54,101 bases of DNA from JBGTIS01 sp041745535 (GCA_041745535.1 JBGTIS010000041.1:1-54101), one strand, 5' to 3'; shown: positions 15,675 to 25,758, counted from the stretch's first letter. Translations and numbers: made by a program. The notes: a model not told the origin generated them from the sequence alone.

Positions 15675-18600
15675 TTAATTATTAGTTTCTAATGTACGTT
15701 TGCTTTCACGGAACTCATCTTTTGCTGCTTTCAGCGCGTCGTATTCTTCCTGTGAACCCACAATCACATTGCTGTACTCACGCAAACCAGTACCAGCTGG
15801 TATCAGGTGTCCTACAATTACGTTCTCTTTCAATCCGTTCAACTGGTCGGCTTTACCACGAATAGAAGCTTCGCTCAATACCTTGGTAGTTTCCTGGAAT
15901 GAAGCAGCCGAAATAAAGCTTTCGGTATCCAAAGAGGCTTGTGTAATACCTTGCAGCGTAGGTTTTGCCAACGCGGGTTGTGCATCTCTCACTTGTACTA
16001 TTTTCTTATCCTGCCGTTTAAGACCGGAATTTTCGTCGCGCAACTGACGTGGCGAAAGGATCATACCAGGTTTAAGTTTGGTAGAATCACCGGAATCAAT
16101 CACAACCTTTTTATCGAGCACACTGTCGTTTTCTTCACGGAAAGCGAATTTATCTACAACCTGCCTTACCAGGAAGCTGGTATCACCTGAATCGATAATT
16201 TCAACTTTTTGCATCATTTGTCGCACAATGGCTTCAATATGCTTATCATTGATTTTAACACCCTGTAACCGGTATACTTCCTGAATTTCGTTTACCAGGT
16301 ATTCCTGTACTTCTGTAGGCCCCTGGATAGAAAGTATGTCGGCCGGCGTAATGGCTCCATCAGACAAAGGCATACCTGCCCGTACAAAGTCATTGTCCTG
16401 TACCAAAATATGTTTTGACAATGGTACCAGATAACGCATTTTTACCCCATCTTTAGATTCAATAAAAATCTCTCTGTTTCCTCGCTTAATACCACCGTAG
16501 CTTACCACTCCGTTGATTTCACTTACCACAGCGGGATTTGAAGGATTTCTAGCCTCAAACAACTCGGTTACCCGTGGCAAACCACCAGTAATATCCCGTG
16601 ATTTGGTCATGGTTCTTGGAATTTTTACAATCACATGACCGGCTTTTATTTTATCTCCTTCGTCTACAGCCAGGTGAGCCCCCACCGGAATGTTATATGA
16701 TTTGGGCTCCCCGGAAGACAATCTCACGATGATAGCGGGGTTTTTAGTTTTATCCCTGGTATCGGTAATTACCTTTTCACGGTGGCCGGTTTGTTCATCG
16801 TATTCTTCCTTAAAAGTAATGCCCTGTTCAATAGAATCGAAGGCGATAGTTCCATCAGCTTCAGAAAGGATTACGGCGTTATAAGGATCCCAATAGCAAA
16901 GCTCTTGTCCTTTTTTAACTTTTTCTCCATCTTTTACTTTCAGGAATGAACCGTAAGGAGCGAAGTTACTGGATAGCACTTTGCCACTCTTCTCGTCTAC
17001 AATTTTGATCTCACCAGAGCGACCCATCACTACTTCCTGTTTTTCGCCAGCGTCATTGGTAGTGGTTAAACTACGCAATTCCTCAAATTCCACTTTACCA
17101 TCAAATTTTGATTTGATGTTAGCATCTACCGCAATGTTAGAAGCAGTACCACCCACGTGGAAGGTACGAAGTGTTAACTGTGTGCCAGGTTCACCAATAG
17201 ACTGGGCTGCGATTACCCCTACCGATTCACCATTTTGTACCATGCGCCCTGTTGCCAGGTTACGGCCGTAGCAAAGTGAGCAAACACCGTTTCTGGTTTC
17301 ACAGGTTAGCGGTGAACGCAGTTCAATTTCTTCTATTCCGCAGGCATCAATTTTAGCAGCCAGTTCTTCGGTAATTTCCTCTCCTGATTTAACAATAGGT
17401 TCGTCTGATTCGGAAATCGGATCATAAATATCATCCACACTTACCCTTCCCAGCACGCGTTCTGATAAAGGTTCTACTATTTCTTCATTATCCTTAAGGG
17501 CAGCTACCCGAATACCTCGTACGGTTCCGCAGTCGTGTTCACGGATAACCACATCTTGGGCCACATCCACCAAACGACGCGTCAGGTAACCAGCATCTGC
17601 CGTTTTAAGCGCGGTATCGGCCAAACCTTTTCTGGCACCGTGGGTAGAAATGAAATATTCAATTACGTCCAATCCTTCTTTAAAGTTAGAAAGGATGGGG
17701 TTTTCGATAATTTCACCTACCGAGCCTTGTAAATTTTTCTGAGGTTTTGCCATCAGGCCCCTCATTCCACCCAACTGACGAATTTGCTCACGGGAACCAC
17801 GGGCACCTGAGTGCATCATCATGTAAATGGAATTGAAACCTTGCTGGTCCTCTTCCATCTGTTTCATCAGCGCGCTGGTAATCTGGGTGTTCACACGGGT
17901 CCAGATATCAATTACCTGGTTGTATCGCTCATTATCAGTAATCAGTCCCATATAGTAGTTGTTTTTTACAACTTCCACTTCATCTTTGGCCTGATCAATT
18001 AACTTTAATTTGGCCGGAGGAACTGTTACATCATTCAGTCCGATTGATAAACCGCCTTTATAGGCTGACTGGAATCCAAGTTCCTTAATATCATCCAGAA
18101 AGTGAGCTGTTCTTGACATACCAGCGACCTTATAAACTCTGGAAATGATTTGCTGCAACTTTTTCTTGGTAAGCAATTCATTCAGGTAACCTACTTCTTC
18201 CGGTACGTGCTGGTTAAATAAAACCCTTCCCGCTACTGTTTCAATAACTTGTGACTCCAGCTCATCATTTTCATTTCTGACCTGAACCCTAAGCTTAATG
18301 TGCGCGTGCTTGGAAATTGCTTCTTCATTGATAGCGACAATTACTTCCTCAGCTGAACCAAACAGCATACCTTCTCCTTTAATTGGATGTTCAGGGGTGC
18401 TTTTTCTTCCTTTGGTTACATAGTATAAACCCAACACCATGTCCTGTGAAGGTACGGCAATAGGGGCTCCATTCGCGGGATTTAAAATATTATGAGAAGA
18501 CAACATCAATAACGAAGTCTCCAGAATAGCTTCCTGTCCCAGTGGTACGTGAACCGCCATCTGGTCACCATCAAAGTCAGCGTTGAACGCGGTACACACT

Positions 18601-19997
18601 AATGGATGCAACTGAATGGCTTTACCTTCAATTAGTTTGGGCTGGAATGCCTGAATACCAAGTCGGTGCAAGGTAGGGGCACGGTTCAGCATCACCGGAT
18701 GTCCTTTCAGTACATTTTCTAGTATATCCCAGATCACCGGATCTTTACGATCTACAATTTTCTTAGCGGATTTTACTGTTTTTACAATACCACGCTCTAT
18801 CAGTTTTCTGATGATAAAGGGTTTGAACAGTTCCGCCGCCATATCTTTGGGTAATCCACATTCATGTAATTTCAATTCTGGTCCAACCACAATTACAGAA
18901 CGACCTGAGTAATCCACCCTTTTACCCAATAGGTTCTGGCGGAAACGACCCTGCTTACCCTTCAGCATGTCGCTCAACGATTTTAACGCGCGGTTACCAT
19001 CGGAACGCACCGCATTTACCTTTCTTGAGTTATCGAATAGAGAATCTACCGCTTCCTGCAGCATTCTTTTTTCATTTCTAAGAATTACCTCAGGAGCTTT
19101 AATATCAATCAGTCGCTTTAACCTGTTATTTCTGATAATAACCCTTCTGTAAAGGTCATTTAAATCAGAAGTAGCGAATCGTCCGCCATCTAACGGCACC
19201 AAGGGGCGTAGTTCGGGAGGAATAACCGGCACCATTTTGATAATCATCCACTCGGGTCTGTTCTCAATTCTGGTTCTCGCATCGCGGAATGACTCTACTA
19301 CTTTCAGACGTTTCAAGGCTTCCGCCTTACGCTGCTGCGAAGTATCGGTAGCTGCCTGATGGCGTAAGCTATAGGACAGATCGTCCAGATCAAGGCGAGC
19401 CAATAGCATTTCGAGTGCTTCCGCACCCATTTTAGCAATAAATTTATTCGGATCAGAATCTTCCAGCTTCTGATTTTCCTGTGGTAATTTATCGATGATA
19501 TCCAGGTATTCATCTTCCGTGAGATAATCCAGATAATTCACGCCATCTTCTGCCTTCACTCCCGGATTAACTACCACATATCTTTCGTAATAAATAATCT
19601 GATCAAGTTTTTTAGTAGGCAATCCTAACAAGTATCCTATTTTGTTAGGAAGTGTACGGAAATACCAGATATGCGCGACAGGAACTACCAATTCGATATG
19701 GCCCATTCTTTCGCGTCTTACTTTCTTTTCAGTAACCTCTACCCCACATCTGTCACAAATAATTCCTTTATATCTGATTCTTTTATATTTACCACAATGG
19801 CATTCCCAATCCTTAACGGGGCCGAATATGCGTTCGCAAAACAATCCACCCATTTCAGGTTTGTACGTTCTGTAGTTTATCGTTTCGGGTTGGGTTACTT
19901 CTCCGTGAGAGCTTTCTAAAATAGACTCCGGGGAAGCCAGGCTAATTGTGATTTTAGAAAAATCGCTGTTTAATTTTTTATTTTTCTTGAATGCCAT
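15675..19997 (-). CDS. rpoC: DNA-directed RNA polymerase subunit beta-prime
   Basis: Beta-prime carries the catalytic Mg site of RNA polymerase. I chose the ATG at 19997 (1440 residues, MAFKKNKKLNSDFSKITISL). A reading from 20057 would translate the terminator-like hairpin. The zinc site C66/C68/C81/C84 is present, the catalytic NADFDGDQ motif puts Asp at 474, 476 and 478, and the second zinc site includes CETRNGVCSLCYG. It lies 80 bases after rpoB. Confidence 0.98.
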   Translation of the reverse strand: MAFKKNKKLNSDFSKITISLASPESILESSHGEVTQPETINYRTYKPEMGGLFCERIFGPVKDWECHCGKYKRIRYKGIICDRCGVEVTEKKVRRERMGHIELVVPVAHIWYFRTLPNKIGYLLGLPTKKLDQIIYYERYVVVNPGVKAEDGVNYLDYLTEDEYLDIIDKLPQENQKLEDSDPNKFIAKMGAEALEMLLARLDLDDLSYSLRHQAATDTSQQRKAEALKRLKVVESFRDARTRIENRPEWMIIKMVPVIPPELRPLVPLDGGRFATSDLNDLYRRVIIRNNRLKRLIDIKAPEVILRNEKRMLQEAVDSLFDNSRKVNAVRSDGNRALKSLSDMLKGKQGRFRQNLLGKRVDYSGRSVIVVGPELKLHECGLPKDMAAELFKPFIIRKLIERGIVKTVKSAKKIVDRKDPVIWDILENVLKGHPVMLNRAPTLHRLGIQAFQPKLIEGKAIQLHPLVCTAFNADFDGDQMAVHVPLGQEAILETSLLMLSSHNILNPANGAPIAVPSQDMVLGLYYVTKGRKSTPEHPIKGEGMLFGSAEEVIVAINEEAISKHAHIKLRVQVRNENDELESQVIETVAGRVLFNQHVPEEVGYLNELLTKKKLQQIISRVYKVAGMSRTAHFLDDIKELGFQSAYKGGLSIGLNDVTVPPAKLKLIDQAKDEVEVVKNNYYMGLITDNERYNQVIDIWTRVNTQITSALMKQMEEDQQGFNSIYMMMHSGARGSREQIRQLGGMRGLMAKPQKNLQGSVGEIIENPILSNFKEGLDVIEYFISTHGARKGLADTALKTADAGYLTRRLVDVAQDVVIREHDCGTVRGIRVAALKDNEEIVEPLSERVLGRVSVDDIYDPISESDEPIVKSGEEITEELAAKIDACGIEEIELRSPLTCETRNGVCSLCYGRNLATGRMVQNGESVGVIAAQSIGEPGTQLTLRTFHVGGTASNIAVDANIKSKFDGKVEFEELRSLTTTNDAGEKQEVVMGRSGEIKIVDEKSGKVLSSNFAPYGSFLKVKDGEKVKKGQELCYWDPYNAVILSEADGTIAFDSIEQGITFKEEYDEQTGHREKVITDTRDKTKNPAIIVRLSSGEPKSYNIPVGAHLAVDEGDKIKAGHVIVKIPRTMTKSRDITGGLPRVTELFEARNPSNPAVVSEINGVVSYGGIKRGNREIFIESKDGVKMRYLVPLSKHILVQDNDFVRAGMPLSDGAITPADILSIQGPTEVQEYLVNEIQEVYRLQGVKINDKHIEAIVRQMMQKVEIIDSGDTSFLVRQVVDKFAFREENDSVLDKKVVIDSGDSTKLKPGMILSPRQLRDENSGLKRQDKKIVQVRDAQPALAKPTLQGITQASLDTESFISAASFQETTKVLSEASIRGKADQLNGLKENVIVGHLIPAGTGLREYSNVIVGSQEEYDALKAAKDEFRESKRTLETNN

Positions 19998-20023
19998 ATT
20001 GTATTTTTTAAAATTAAATAGAG

Positions 20024-20059
20024 AAAAAAGGATACCGGATAACTTCATATCCGGCATCC
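20024..20059 (-). terminator. Terminator-like hairpin between rpoB and rpoC
   Basis: On the minus-strand RNA a 12-bp stem (20048-20059 with 20030-20041) closes a 6-base loop and is followed by six U (20029-20024). Eleven pairs are Watson-Crick and one (20055/20034) is G-U in this RNA but A-C in the opposite strand. It has all marks of an intrinsic terminator, yet rpoC has no promoter I can see after it, so partial read-through or RNA processing is likely. Confidence 0.75.
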
Positions 20060-20077
20060 TAACAGCATTTTATATAA

Positions 20078-23000
20078 TTACTCCAATGTGATTTCCAGAG
20101 CTAAACCTCTGAGTTCATGCACCAGTACGTTGAATGATTCGGGAATGTTGGGTTTTGGCATATTTTCACCTTTTACAATAGCTTCGTATGCTTTGGCTCT
20201 TCCCACCACATCATCCGATTTCACAGTTAATATTTCCTGTAAAACGTGCGACGCGCCGAAAGCTTCCAACGCCCAAACCTCCATTTCACCAAAACGCTGC
20301 CCACCAAATTGTGCTTTACCGCCCAATGGCTGCTGCGTAATTAATGAATAAGGTCCGATTGACCGGGCATGCATTTTATCGTCAACCAGGTGACCCAGTT
20401 TCAGCATATAAATAATGCCTACTGTTACTTCCTGATCGAACTGATTTCCGGTAAGTCCGTCAAACAACATGGTACGGCCGAACGCGGGTAATTTCGCTTT
20501 TTTCAACTCGCTAGAAACATCTGCCATGGTAGCTCCATCAAAAATTGGCGTCGCGTATTTTCGTCCGAGTTTTTTACCGGCCCAGCCGAGCACGGTTTCG
20601 TAAATCTGACCCAGGTTCATACGGGAAGGTACACCCAAAGGATTCAGCACAATATCGACCGGCGTACCATCTTCCAGAAATGGCATATCTTCTTCACGAA
20701 CAATTTTGGCTACTACCCCTTTATTACCGTGGCGGCCTGCCATTTTATCGCCTACTTTCAGTTTGCGTTTTTTGGCAACATATACTTTCGCTAAACTTAC
20801 AATACCTGCTGGTAATTCATCACCCACTTCAAGCGTAAATTTATCGCGTTTGAATGTTCCGGTAACGTCATTTCTCCGCTGGTTATAAGATTTTACCAAA
20901 CGGGCAACCAGCATGTTGGTATGCTCATCTTCACTCCAGTTCTCTATATTCAGATCAGAGATCAGGTTTACTTCCTCCTGTACATTATAGGTACTTTCGT
21001 CTCTGTAAATGTTTTTCTCAGGGAACAGGTTTTTCTCAATATTCTGTCGGTTGAACTTAACCCCTTTTGAAATAACTTCATCGCCAAACTTATGCTTAAC
21101 ACCCTGAGAAGTTTTCCCATCCAGCACAGTACTCAGCTTGCCGATCATTTCATTTCTGATGGCCAGCAACTGGTTCCGGTATTTATTTTTGAGAACTTCC
21201 AGTTCTTTTTTCGATTTTGCTCTCAGATCTTTGTCTTTTTTAGGGCGAGCGAACAATTTGGTATCGATAACCACACCTTTTAATGAGGGTGGTGCTTTTA
21301 AAGAAGCGTCCTTCACATCTCCGGCTTTATCGCCAAAGATCGCACGCAGCAGTTTTTCTTCCGGTGTCGGATCAGTTTCGCCTTTGGGTGTAATTTTTCC
21401 AATCAGGATATCGCCTTCTTTTACTTCAGCGCCTATACGCACAATACCATTTTCGTCCAGATTTCTGACGGCTTCTTCGCTTACGTTCGGAATTTCAGAA
21501 GTAAGTTCTTCTTCGCCTCTTTTGGTATCCCTTACTTCCAGTTCAAATTCTTCAATATGAATAGAAGTAAATATATCTTCCCGAACTACTTTTTCAGAAA
21601 TTACAATCGCATCCTCAAAATTATATCCCTGCCAGGGCATAAAAGCTACCATCAGGTTTCTTCCCAAGGCCAGCTCTCCATCTTTGGTAGCGTAACCTTC
21701 ACAAAGCACCTGACCTTTTTCAACCTTATCGCCTTTGAAAACCATCGGCTTTAAGTTCACACAGGTATCCTGGTTGGTTCTTCTGAACTTCACCAGGTCG
21801 TATACTTTCAGTTCGTCGTTGAAGCTGGTCAGTTTCTGCTCATCAGTTAAATCGTAGCGTACCACAATTTTGCTGGAATCCACAAAATCGATAACGCCGG
21901 TTGTTTCGGCAATTACCAGAGAACGCGAGTCAATAGCCACACGCTTTTCCAGTCCGGTACCCACAATAGGCGCTTCCGGATTTAATAAAGGAACTGCCTG
22001 ACGCTGCATGTTTGAACCCATCAGGGCACGGTTAGCATCATCGTGTTCTAAAAACGGAATCAGGTTAGCCGCCACCGAAACAATCTGGTTGGGTGCCACG
22101 TCCATATACGAAATGTTTTCCGGTGTAATCAGCGGGAAATCACCTTCAAAACGGGCCTTTACCTGATCGTTAATAAACTGACCATTATCTTCCAATGGGG
22201 CATTTGCCTGTGCGATATTATGTGAATCTTCTTCTTCTGCGGTGAGATATACCACATTTTCGGTCATGTTCACTATGCCATCAGACACCTTGCGGTATGG
22301 GGTTTCAATAAAACCCATGGTATTTACTTTAGCATGCACACAAAGTGAGGAAATCAGACCAATATTAGGCCCTTCCGGTGTTTCGATCGTACACAAACGG
22401 CCATAGTGGGTGTAGTGAACGTCTCTTACTTCAAATCCTGCTCTTTCACGGGAAAGTCCGCCAGGTCCTAATGCCGACATCCTGCGTTTGTGCGTTACCT
22501 CAGCCAATGGATTGGTTTGGTCCATAAACTGTGACAACTGATTGGTACCGAAGAATGAATTAATTACTGAAGACAGTGTCCGGGCATTAATCAAGTCAAC
22601 CGGCTTAAAATCTTCGTTATCACGAACGTTCATTCTTTCTTTAATGGTTCGGGCCATTCGGGCCAAACCTACGCTAAACTGGCTGTACAACTGCTCACCC
22701 ACGGTACGCACCCTCCTGTTGCTCAGGTGGTCAATATCGTCCACCACTGCCCTGGAGTTGATCAAACCAATCAGATATTTTACAATTTGTATAATATCTT
22801 CGGTAGTAAGCACCCGGATATCAGAAGCAATGCTCAGATTCAACTTTTTGTTGATTCTGTAACGGCCTACTTCACCCAAGTCGTATCGTTTATCGCTAAA
22901 GAACAAGCTTTGAATAATTTCTCTCGCGGTTTGCTCATCAGGGGCTTCCGTATTTCGCAGTTGCCGGTAAATGGTTTCTACCGCCTCCTTTTCAGAGTTT

Positions 23001-23950
23001 GAACTATCTTTCTGAAGCGTATTATAAATGATGGTATAGTCGGCGATGTTTACATCTTCCCGGTGGACGATAATGGATTCGGTACCAGAATCAAGAATAG
23101 TAGCTACATCTTCATCGCTCAGTACTGAATCTCTTTCCATCAGGATTTCATTTCTATCAATAGAAACTACCTCACCGGTATCCTCATCCACGAAATCTTC
23201 CGTCCAGGTTCTCAGCACCCTGGCTGCCAGTTTCCTTCCAACAACCGCTTTTAAATTCTTTGCATTGGCTTCAATTTCTTCTGACAGGCCAAATAAATCC
23301 AGAATGTCTTTATCGGTACCATAACCAATAGCCCGCAACAAAGTAGTTACCGGAAATTTCTTTTTTCTATCGATATAGGCATACATCACATTATTTACAT
23401 CGGTAGCGAATTCTATCCACGAACCTTTAAAAGGTATAATTCGCGCGGAATACAGCTTGGTACCGTTGGTATGTTTACTTTGCGCGAAGAACACCCCTGG
23501 TGATCGGTGTAATTGAGAAACCACTACTCGTTCGGCGCCATTCACAATAAAAGAGCCTTTGGGAGTCATGTAAGGTATATTTCCCAAAAAAACTTCTTGT
23601 TCTATGGTTTCGAATTCTTCGTTATCTTCATCATTACATAGCAGTCGAAGTTTAGCTTTTAGGGGAACTGAATAGGTTAATCCACGATCGATGGACTCGC
23701 CTACTGAGTATTTGGGGGGATCTATGGTATAATCAACGAATTCCAATACAAAATTCTCACGAGAATCGGATATTGGAAAATTCTCAGCAAATACCTTAAA
23801 CAGCCCCTCCTTGGTTCTTTTTTCCGCGGGAGTTTCTATTTGAAAAAAATCTTGAAAAGATTTTAGTTGCACATCCAAAAAATCAGGATAGTCTATCACT
23901 GTTTTGATGGATGAAAAATTTACTCTTTCAGTGGAATTATTCCTAGCCAA
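20078..23950 (-). CDS. rpoB: DNA-directed RNA polymerase subunit beta
   Basis: Beta forms half of the RNA polymerase core. The 1290-residue product begins MARNNSTERVNFSSIKTV from a TTG codon at 23950; no in-frame ATG lies nearby and the N-terminus matches other Bacteroidota RpoB. The rifampicin pocket (FFGTNQLSQFMDQTNPL, THKRRMSALGPGGLSRERAG) has the sensitive-type Asp, His and Ser. Conserved C-terminal motifs GGQRFGEMEVWALEAFGA are intact. It follows rplL by 153 bases that hold a terminator-like hairpin and a promoter. Confidence 0.98.
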   Translation of the reverse strand: MARNNSTERVNFSSIKTVIDYPDFLDVQLKSFQDFFQIETPAEKRTKEGLFKVFAENFPISDSRENFVLEFVDYTIDPPKYSVGESIDRGLTYSVPLKAKLRLLCNDEDNEEFETIEQEVFLGNIPYMTPKGSFIVNGAERVVVSQLHRSPGVFFAQSKHTNGTKLYSARIIPFKGSWIEFATDVNNVMYAYIDRKKKFPVTTLLRAIGYGTDKDILDLFGLSEEIEANAKNLKAVVGRKLAARVLRTWTEDFVDEDTGEVVSIDRNEILMERDSVLSDEDVATILDSGTESIIVHREDVNIADYTIIYNTLQKDSSNSEKEAVETIYRQLRNTEAPDEQTAREIIQSLFFSDKRYDLGEVGRYRINKKLNLSIASDIRVLTTEDIIQIVKYLIGLINSRAVVDDIDHLSNRRVRTVGEQLYSQFSVGLARMARTIKERMNVRDNEDFKPVDLINARTLSSVINSFFGTNQLSQFMDQTNPLAEVTHKRRMSALGPGGLSRERAGFEVRDVHYTHYGRLCTIETPEGPNIGLISSLCVHAKVNTMGFIETPYRKVSDGIVNMTENVVYLTAEEEDSHNIAQANAPLEDNGQFINDQVKARFEGDFPLITPENISYMDVAPNQIVSVAANLIPFLEHDDANRALMGSNMQRQAVPLLNPEAPIVGTGLEKRVAIDSRSLVIAETTGVIDFVDSSKIVVRYDLTDEQKLTSFNDELKVYDLVKFRRTNQDTCVNLKPMVFKGDKVEKGQVLCEGYATKDGELALGRNLMVAFMPWQGYNFEDAIVISEKVVREDIFTSIHIEEFELEVRDTKRGEEELTSEIPNVSEEAVRNLDENGIVRIGAEVKEGDILIGKITPKGETDPTPEEKLLRAIFGDKAGDVKDASLKAPPSLKGVVIDTKLFARPKKDKDLRAKSKKELEVLKNKYRNQLLAIRNEMIGKLSTVLDGKTSQGVKHKFGDEVISKGVKFNRQNIEKNLFPEKNIYRDESTYNVQEEVNLISDLNIENWSEDEHTNMLVARLVKSYNQRRNDVTGTFKRDKFTLEVGDELPAGIVSLAKVYVAKKRKLKVGDKMAGRHGNKGVVAKIVREEDMPFLEDGTPVDIVLNPLGVPSRMNLGQIYETVLGWAGKKLGRKYATPIFDGATMADVSSELKKAKLPAFGRTMLFDGLTGNQFDQEVTVGIIYMLKLGHLVDDKMHARSIGPYSLITQQPLGGKAQFGGQRFGEMEVWALEAFGASHVLQEILTVKSDDVVGRAKAYEAIVKGENMPKPNIPESFNVLVHELRGLALEITLE

Positions 23951-24017
23951 AACCTTATAAGTTTAGTTAATAAATCGAGATGATAATAAATTGCGAAAAG
24001 GTAAAAAATGAATTACC

Positions 24018-24046
24018 CAAAATTAAATATATGTATAAACAGCAAA
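24018..24046 (-). promoter_or_regulatory. Promoter for rpoB-rpoC
   Basis: The minus strand has TTTG (24046-24043), a 17-base spacer and TAATTTTG (24025-24018), a full match to the Bacteroidetes consensus. The -33 box overlaps the U-run of the hairpin at 24044-24071. Transcription would begin near 24011, about 60 bases before the rpoB start. Confidence 0.75.
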
Positions 24047-24071
24047 AGACCTGACTGTAATTGCCAGGCCT
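24044..24071 (-). terminator. Terminator or attenuator between rplL and rpoB
   Basis: Minus-strand arms 24063-24071 and 24047-24055 form a 9-bp stem with a 7-base loop and two G-U pairs, followed by four U. It lies 33 bases after the rplL stop. E. coli also attenuates transcription between rplL and rpoB, so a similar role in lowering rpoBC relative to the stalk proteins is plausible. Confidence 0.6.
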
Positions 24072-24103
24072 ACCCATTTTGTGCCATGGTGATTGGCCAA
24101 CTA

Positions 24104-24481
24104 TTATTTCAGTTCAACTTCAGCACCAGCTTCTTCTAATTGTTTCTTTAAAGCTTCAGCTTCGTCTTTGGTTACACCTTCTTTAACTGCTTTAGGGGCA
24201 CTGTCAACAAGTTCCTTAGCTTCTTTCAATCCTAAGCCAGTAAGTTCCTTAACGAGTTTTACCACCGCGAGTTTAGCACCACCCGGAGATTTTAGTACCA
24301 CATCAAAAGAAGTTTTAGCTTCTTCGCCTGCTTCACCATCACCTCCACCTGGAGCCGCTACAACTGCCGCGGCCGCGGCAGGCTCAATGCCATACTCATC
24401 TTTCAGGATAGCAGCCAGTTCGTTGACCTCTTTCACAGTTAAATTCACTAACTGTTCCGCGAATTCTTTTAAATCTGCCAT
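24104..24481 (-). CDS. rplL: 50S ribosomal protein L7/L12
   Basis: L7/L12 dimers form the flexible stalk that recruits translational GTPases. The 125-residue product has the helical N-terminal dimerisation domain (MADLKEFAEQLVNLTVKEV). An Ala/Gly/Glu-rich hinge follows at about residues 35-55. The C-terminal domain has KLAVVKLVKELTGLGLKEAK and ends EEAGAEVELK. It lies 42 bases after rplJ. Confidence 0.98.
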   Translation of the reverse strand: MADLKEFAEQLVNLTVKEVNELAAILKDEYGIEPAAAAAVVAAPGGGDGEAGEEAKTSFDVVLKSPGGAKLAVVKLVKELTGLGLKEAKELVDSAPKAVKEGVTKDEAEALKKQLEEAGAEVELK

Positions 24482-24523
24482 TTTAACGCTTTTTAAAATT
24501 AATTGTTTGAATAATCTAGTTAT

Positions 24524-25057
24524 TTATTTTTCGGACAAAGTTTTAATAATGCCTGCCAGTTTATGTTTACCGCTTTGTAAAGCGGAAATAACATTTTTAG
24601 CAGGTGATTGCAATAGGGTAATAACGTCTCCCAGAAGTTCTTCTTTTGATTTCAGTTCTGACAGGGTATTTAAATTTTCTTCCCCGATATACAGACCTGA
24701 GTCAATAGAGGCTCCTTTAAAGCCAGGTTTGGTAAAATCTCTACCACCTTTTTTCCTAAAATCCTTGATAACTTTTGCCGGAGCATTGGCTACTTCGGAA
24801 GAGAACATAATCCCTGTTGAGCCTTTCAGTACAGTATCGCTAAATGAAGTGTAATCTGTATCTAAATTCTCAAGAGCTTTTCTGATTAGGGTATTTTTTA
24901 CAACCTTATATTCAATGCCTTTTTCAAAGCACATCCGTCGAAAGTTATTGATTTGGCTTACTTTCAATCCTGAAGTATCGGTCAGGTAAAAGTGAGTCGT
25001 GTTTTTCAGCTTTTCGGTAAGGTTTTCTATTTGTTCGCCTTTTTCTTCTCGTGTCAT
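24524..25057 (-). CDS. rplJ: 50S ribosomal protein L10
   Basis: L10 anchors the L7/L12 dimers to 23S rRNA at the stalk base. The 177-residue product has the conserved N-terminal half (HFYLTDTSGLKVSQINNFRR, KVVKNTLIRKALE) and a C-terminal helix (VISALQSGKHKLAGIIKTL) for L7/L12 binding. Only 2 bases separate it from rplA, so there is no room for a separate L10 leader directly upstream. Confidence 0.97.
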   Translation of the reverse strand: MTREEKGEQIENLTEKLKNTTHFYLTDTSGLKVSQINNFRRMCFEKGIEYKVVKNTLIRKALENLDTDYTSFSDTVLKGSTGIMFSSEVANAPAKVIKDFRKKGGRDFTKPGFKGASIDSGLYIGEENLNTLSELKSKEELLGDVITLLQSPAKNVISALQSGKHKLAGIIKTLSEK

Positions 25058-25059
25058 AA

Positions 25060-25758
25060 TTATATACCTGGTATACTACTTTTATCAATATCAATACCTG
25101 GGCTCATCGTGGTTGACAGGTGTATACTTTTAAAGTAAGTACCTTTGGCCGATGAGGGTTTCAGTTTACTTAAAGTATGAATCACTTCGTAGGCATTGTC
25201 ATAAATTTGTTTACCACCGAAGGAAGTTTTACCAATGCTGGTATGAATGATGCCGGTTTTATCTACTTTAAAGTCAATTTTACCACCTTTCACCTCTTTT
25301 ACAGCTTTCCCTACATCCAAGGTAACCGTACCAGCTTTCGGATTGGGCATTAACCCCCGTGGTCCCAGCACTCTACCCAGGCGACCTACTTTGGCCATTA
25401 CGGTGGGCATGGTAATAATCACATCCACATCGGTCCAGCCACCTTCAATTTTAGCGATGTAATCGTCGAGGCCTACAAAATCGGCACCGGCTTCTTTTGC
25501 TTCTTCTTCTTTATCGGGTGTGCAAAGCACCAGTACTTTTACTTCTTTACCGGTTCCATGCGGCAGGGTTACAATGCCCCGCACCATTTGGTCGGCTTTT
25601 TTAGGGTCAACCCCTAAGTTTACATCTATATCTACAGAAGCATCGAACTTGGTTGTTGAAATTTCTTTTAACAGGTTAGTCGCTTCTTCCAGAGAATACT
25701 TTTTCTGAAAATCGAATTTCTTTAAAAGATCTTGCCGTTTCTTTGAAATCTTTACCAT
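25060..25758 (-). CDS. rplA: 50S ribosomal protein L1
   Basis: L1 forms the mobile stalk that moves the E-site tRNA. The 232-residue product has the family length. It carries signatures VDVDVIITMPTVMAKVGRLG and VLGPRGLMPNPKAGTVT, and ends in STTMSPGIDIDKSSIPGI. It lies 10 bases after rplK. Confidence 0.98.
   Translation of the reverse strand: MVKISKKRQDLLKKFDFQKKYSLEEATNLLKEISTTKFDASVDIDVNLGVDPKKADQMVRGIVTLPHGTGKEVKVLVLCTPDKEEEAKEAGADFVGLDDYIAKIEGGWTDVDVIITMPTVMAKVGRLGRVLGPRGLMPNPKAGTVTLDVGKAVKEVKGGKIDFKVDKTGIIHTSIGKTSFGGKQIYDNAYEVIHTLSKLKPSSAKGTYFKSIHLSTTMSPGIDIDKSSIPGI

Noticed and set aside
19998..20057. Twenty-residue N-terminal extension of RpoC.
   Set aside because: It would translate the terminator-like hairpin; the family N-terminus begins at the ATG at 19997.
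1864..23324. Many plus-strand open frames of 60-175 codons opposite the ribosomal, fusA and RNA polymerase genes.
   Set aside because: They are exact antisense shadows of highly conserved genes, have no recognisable family features and no promoter or start context of their own.
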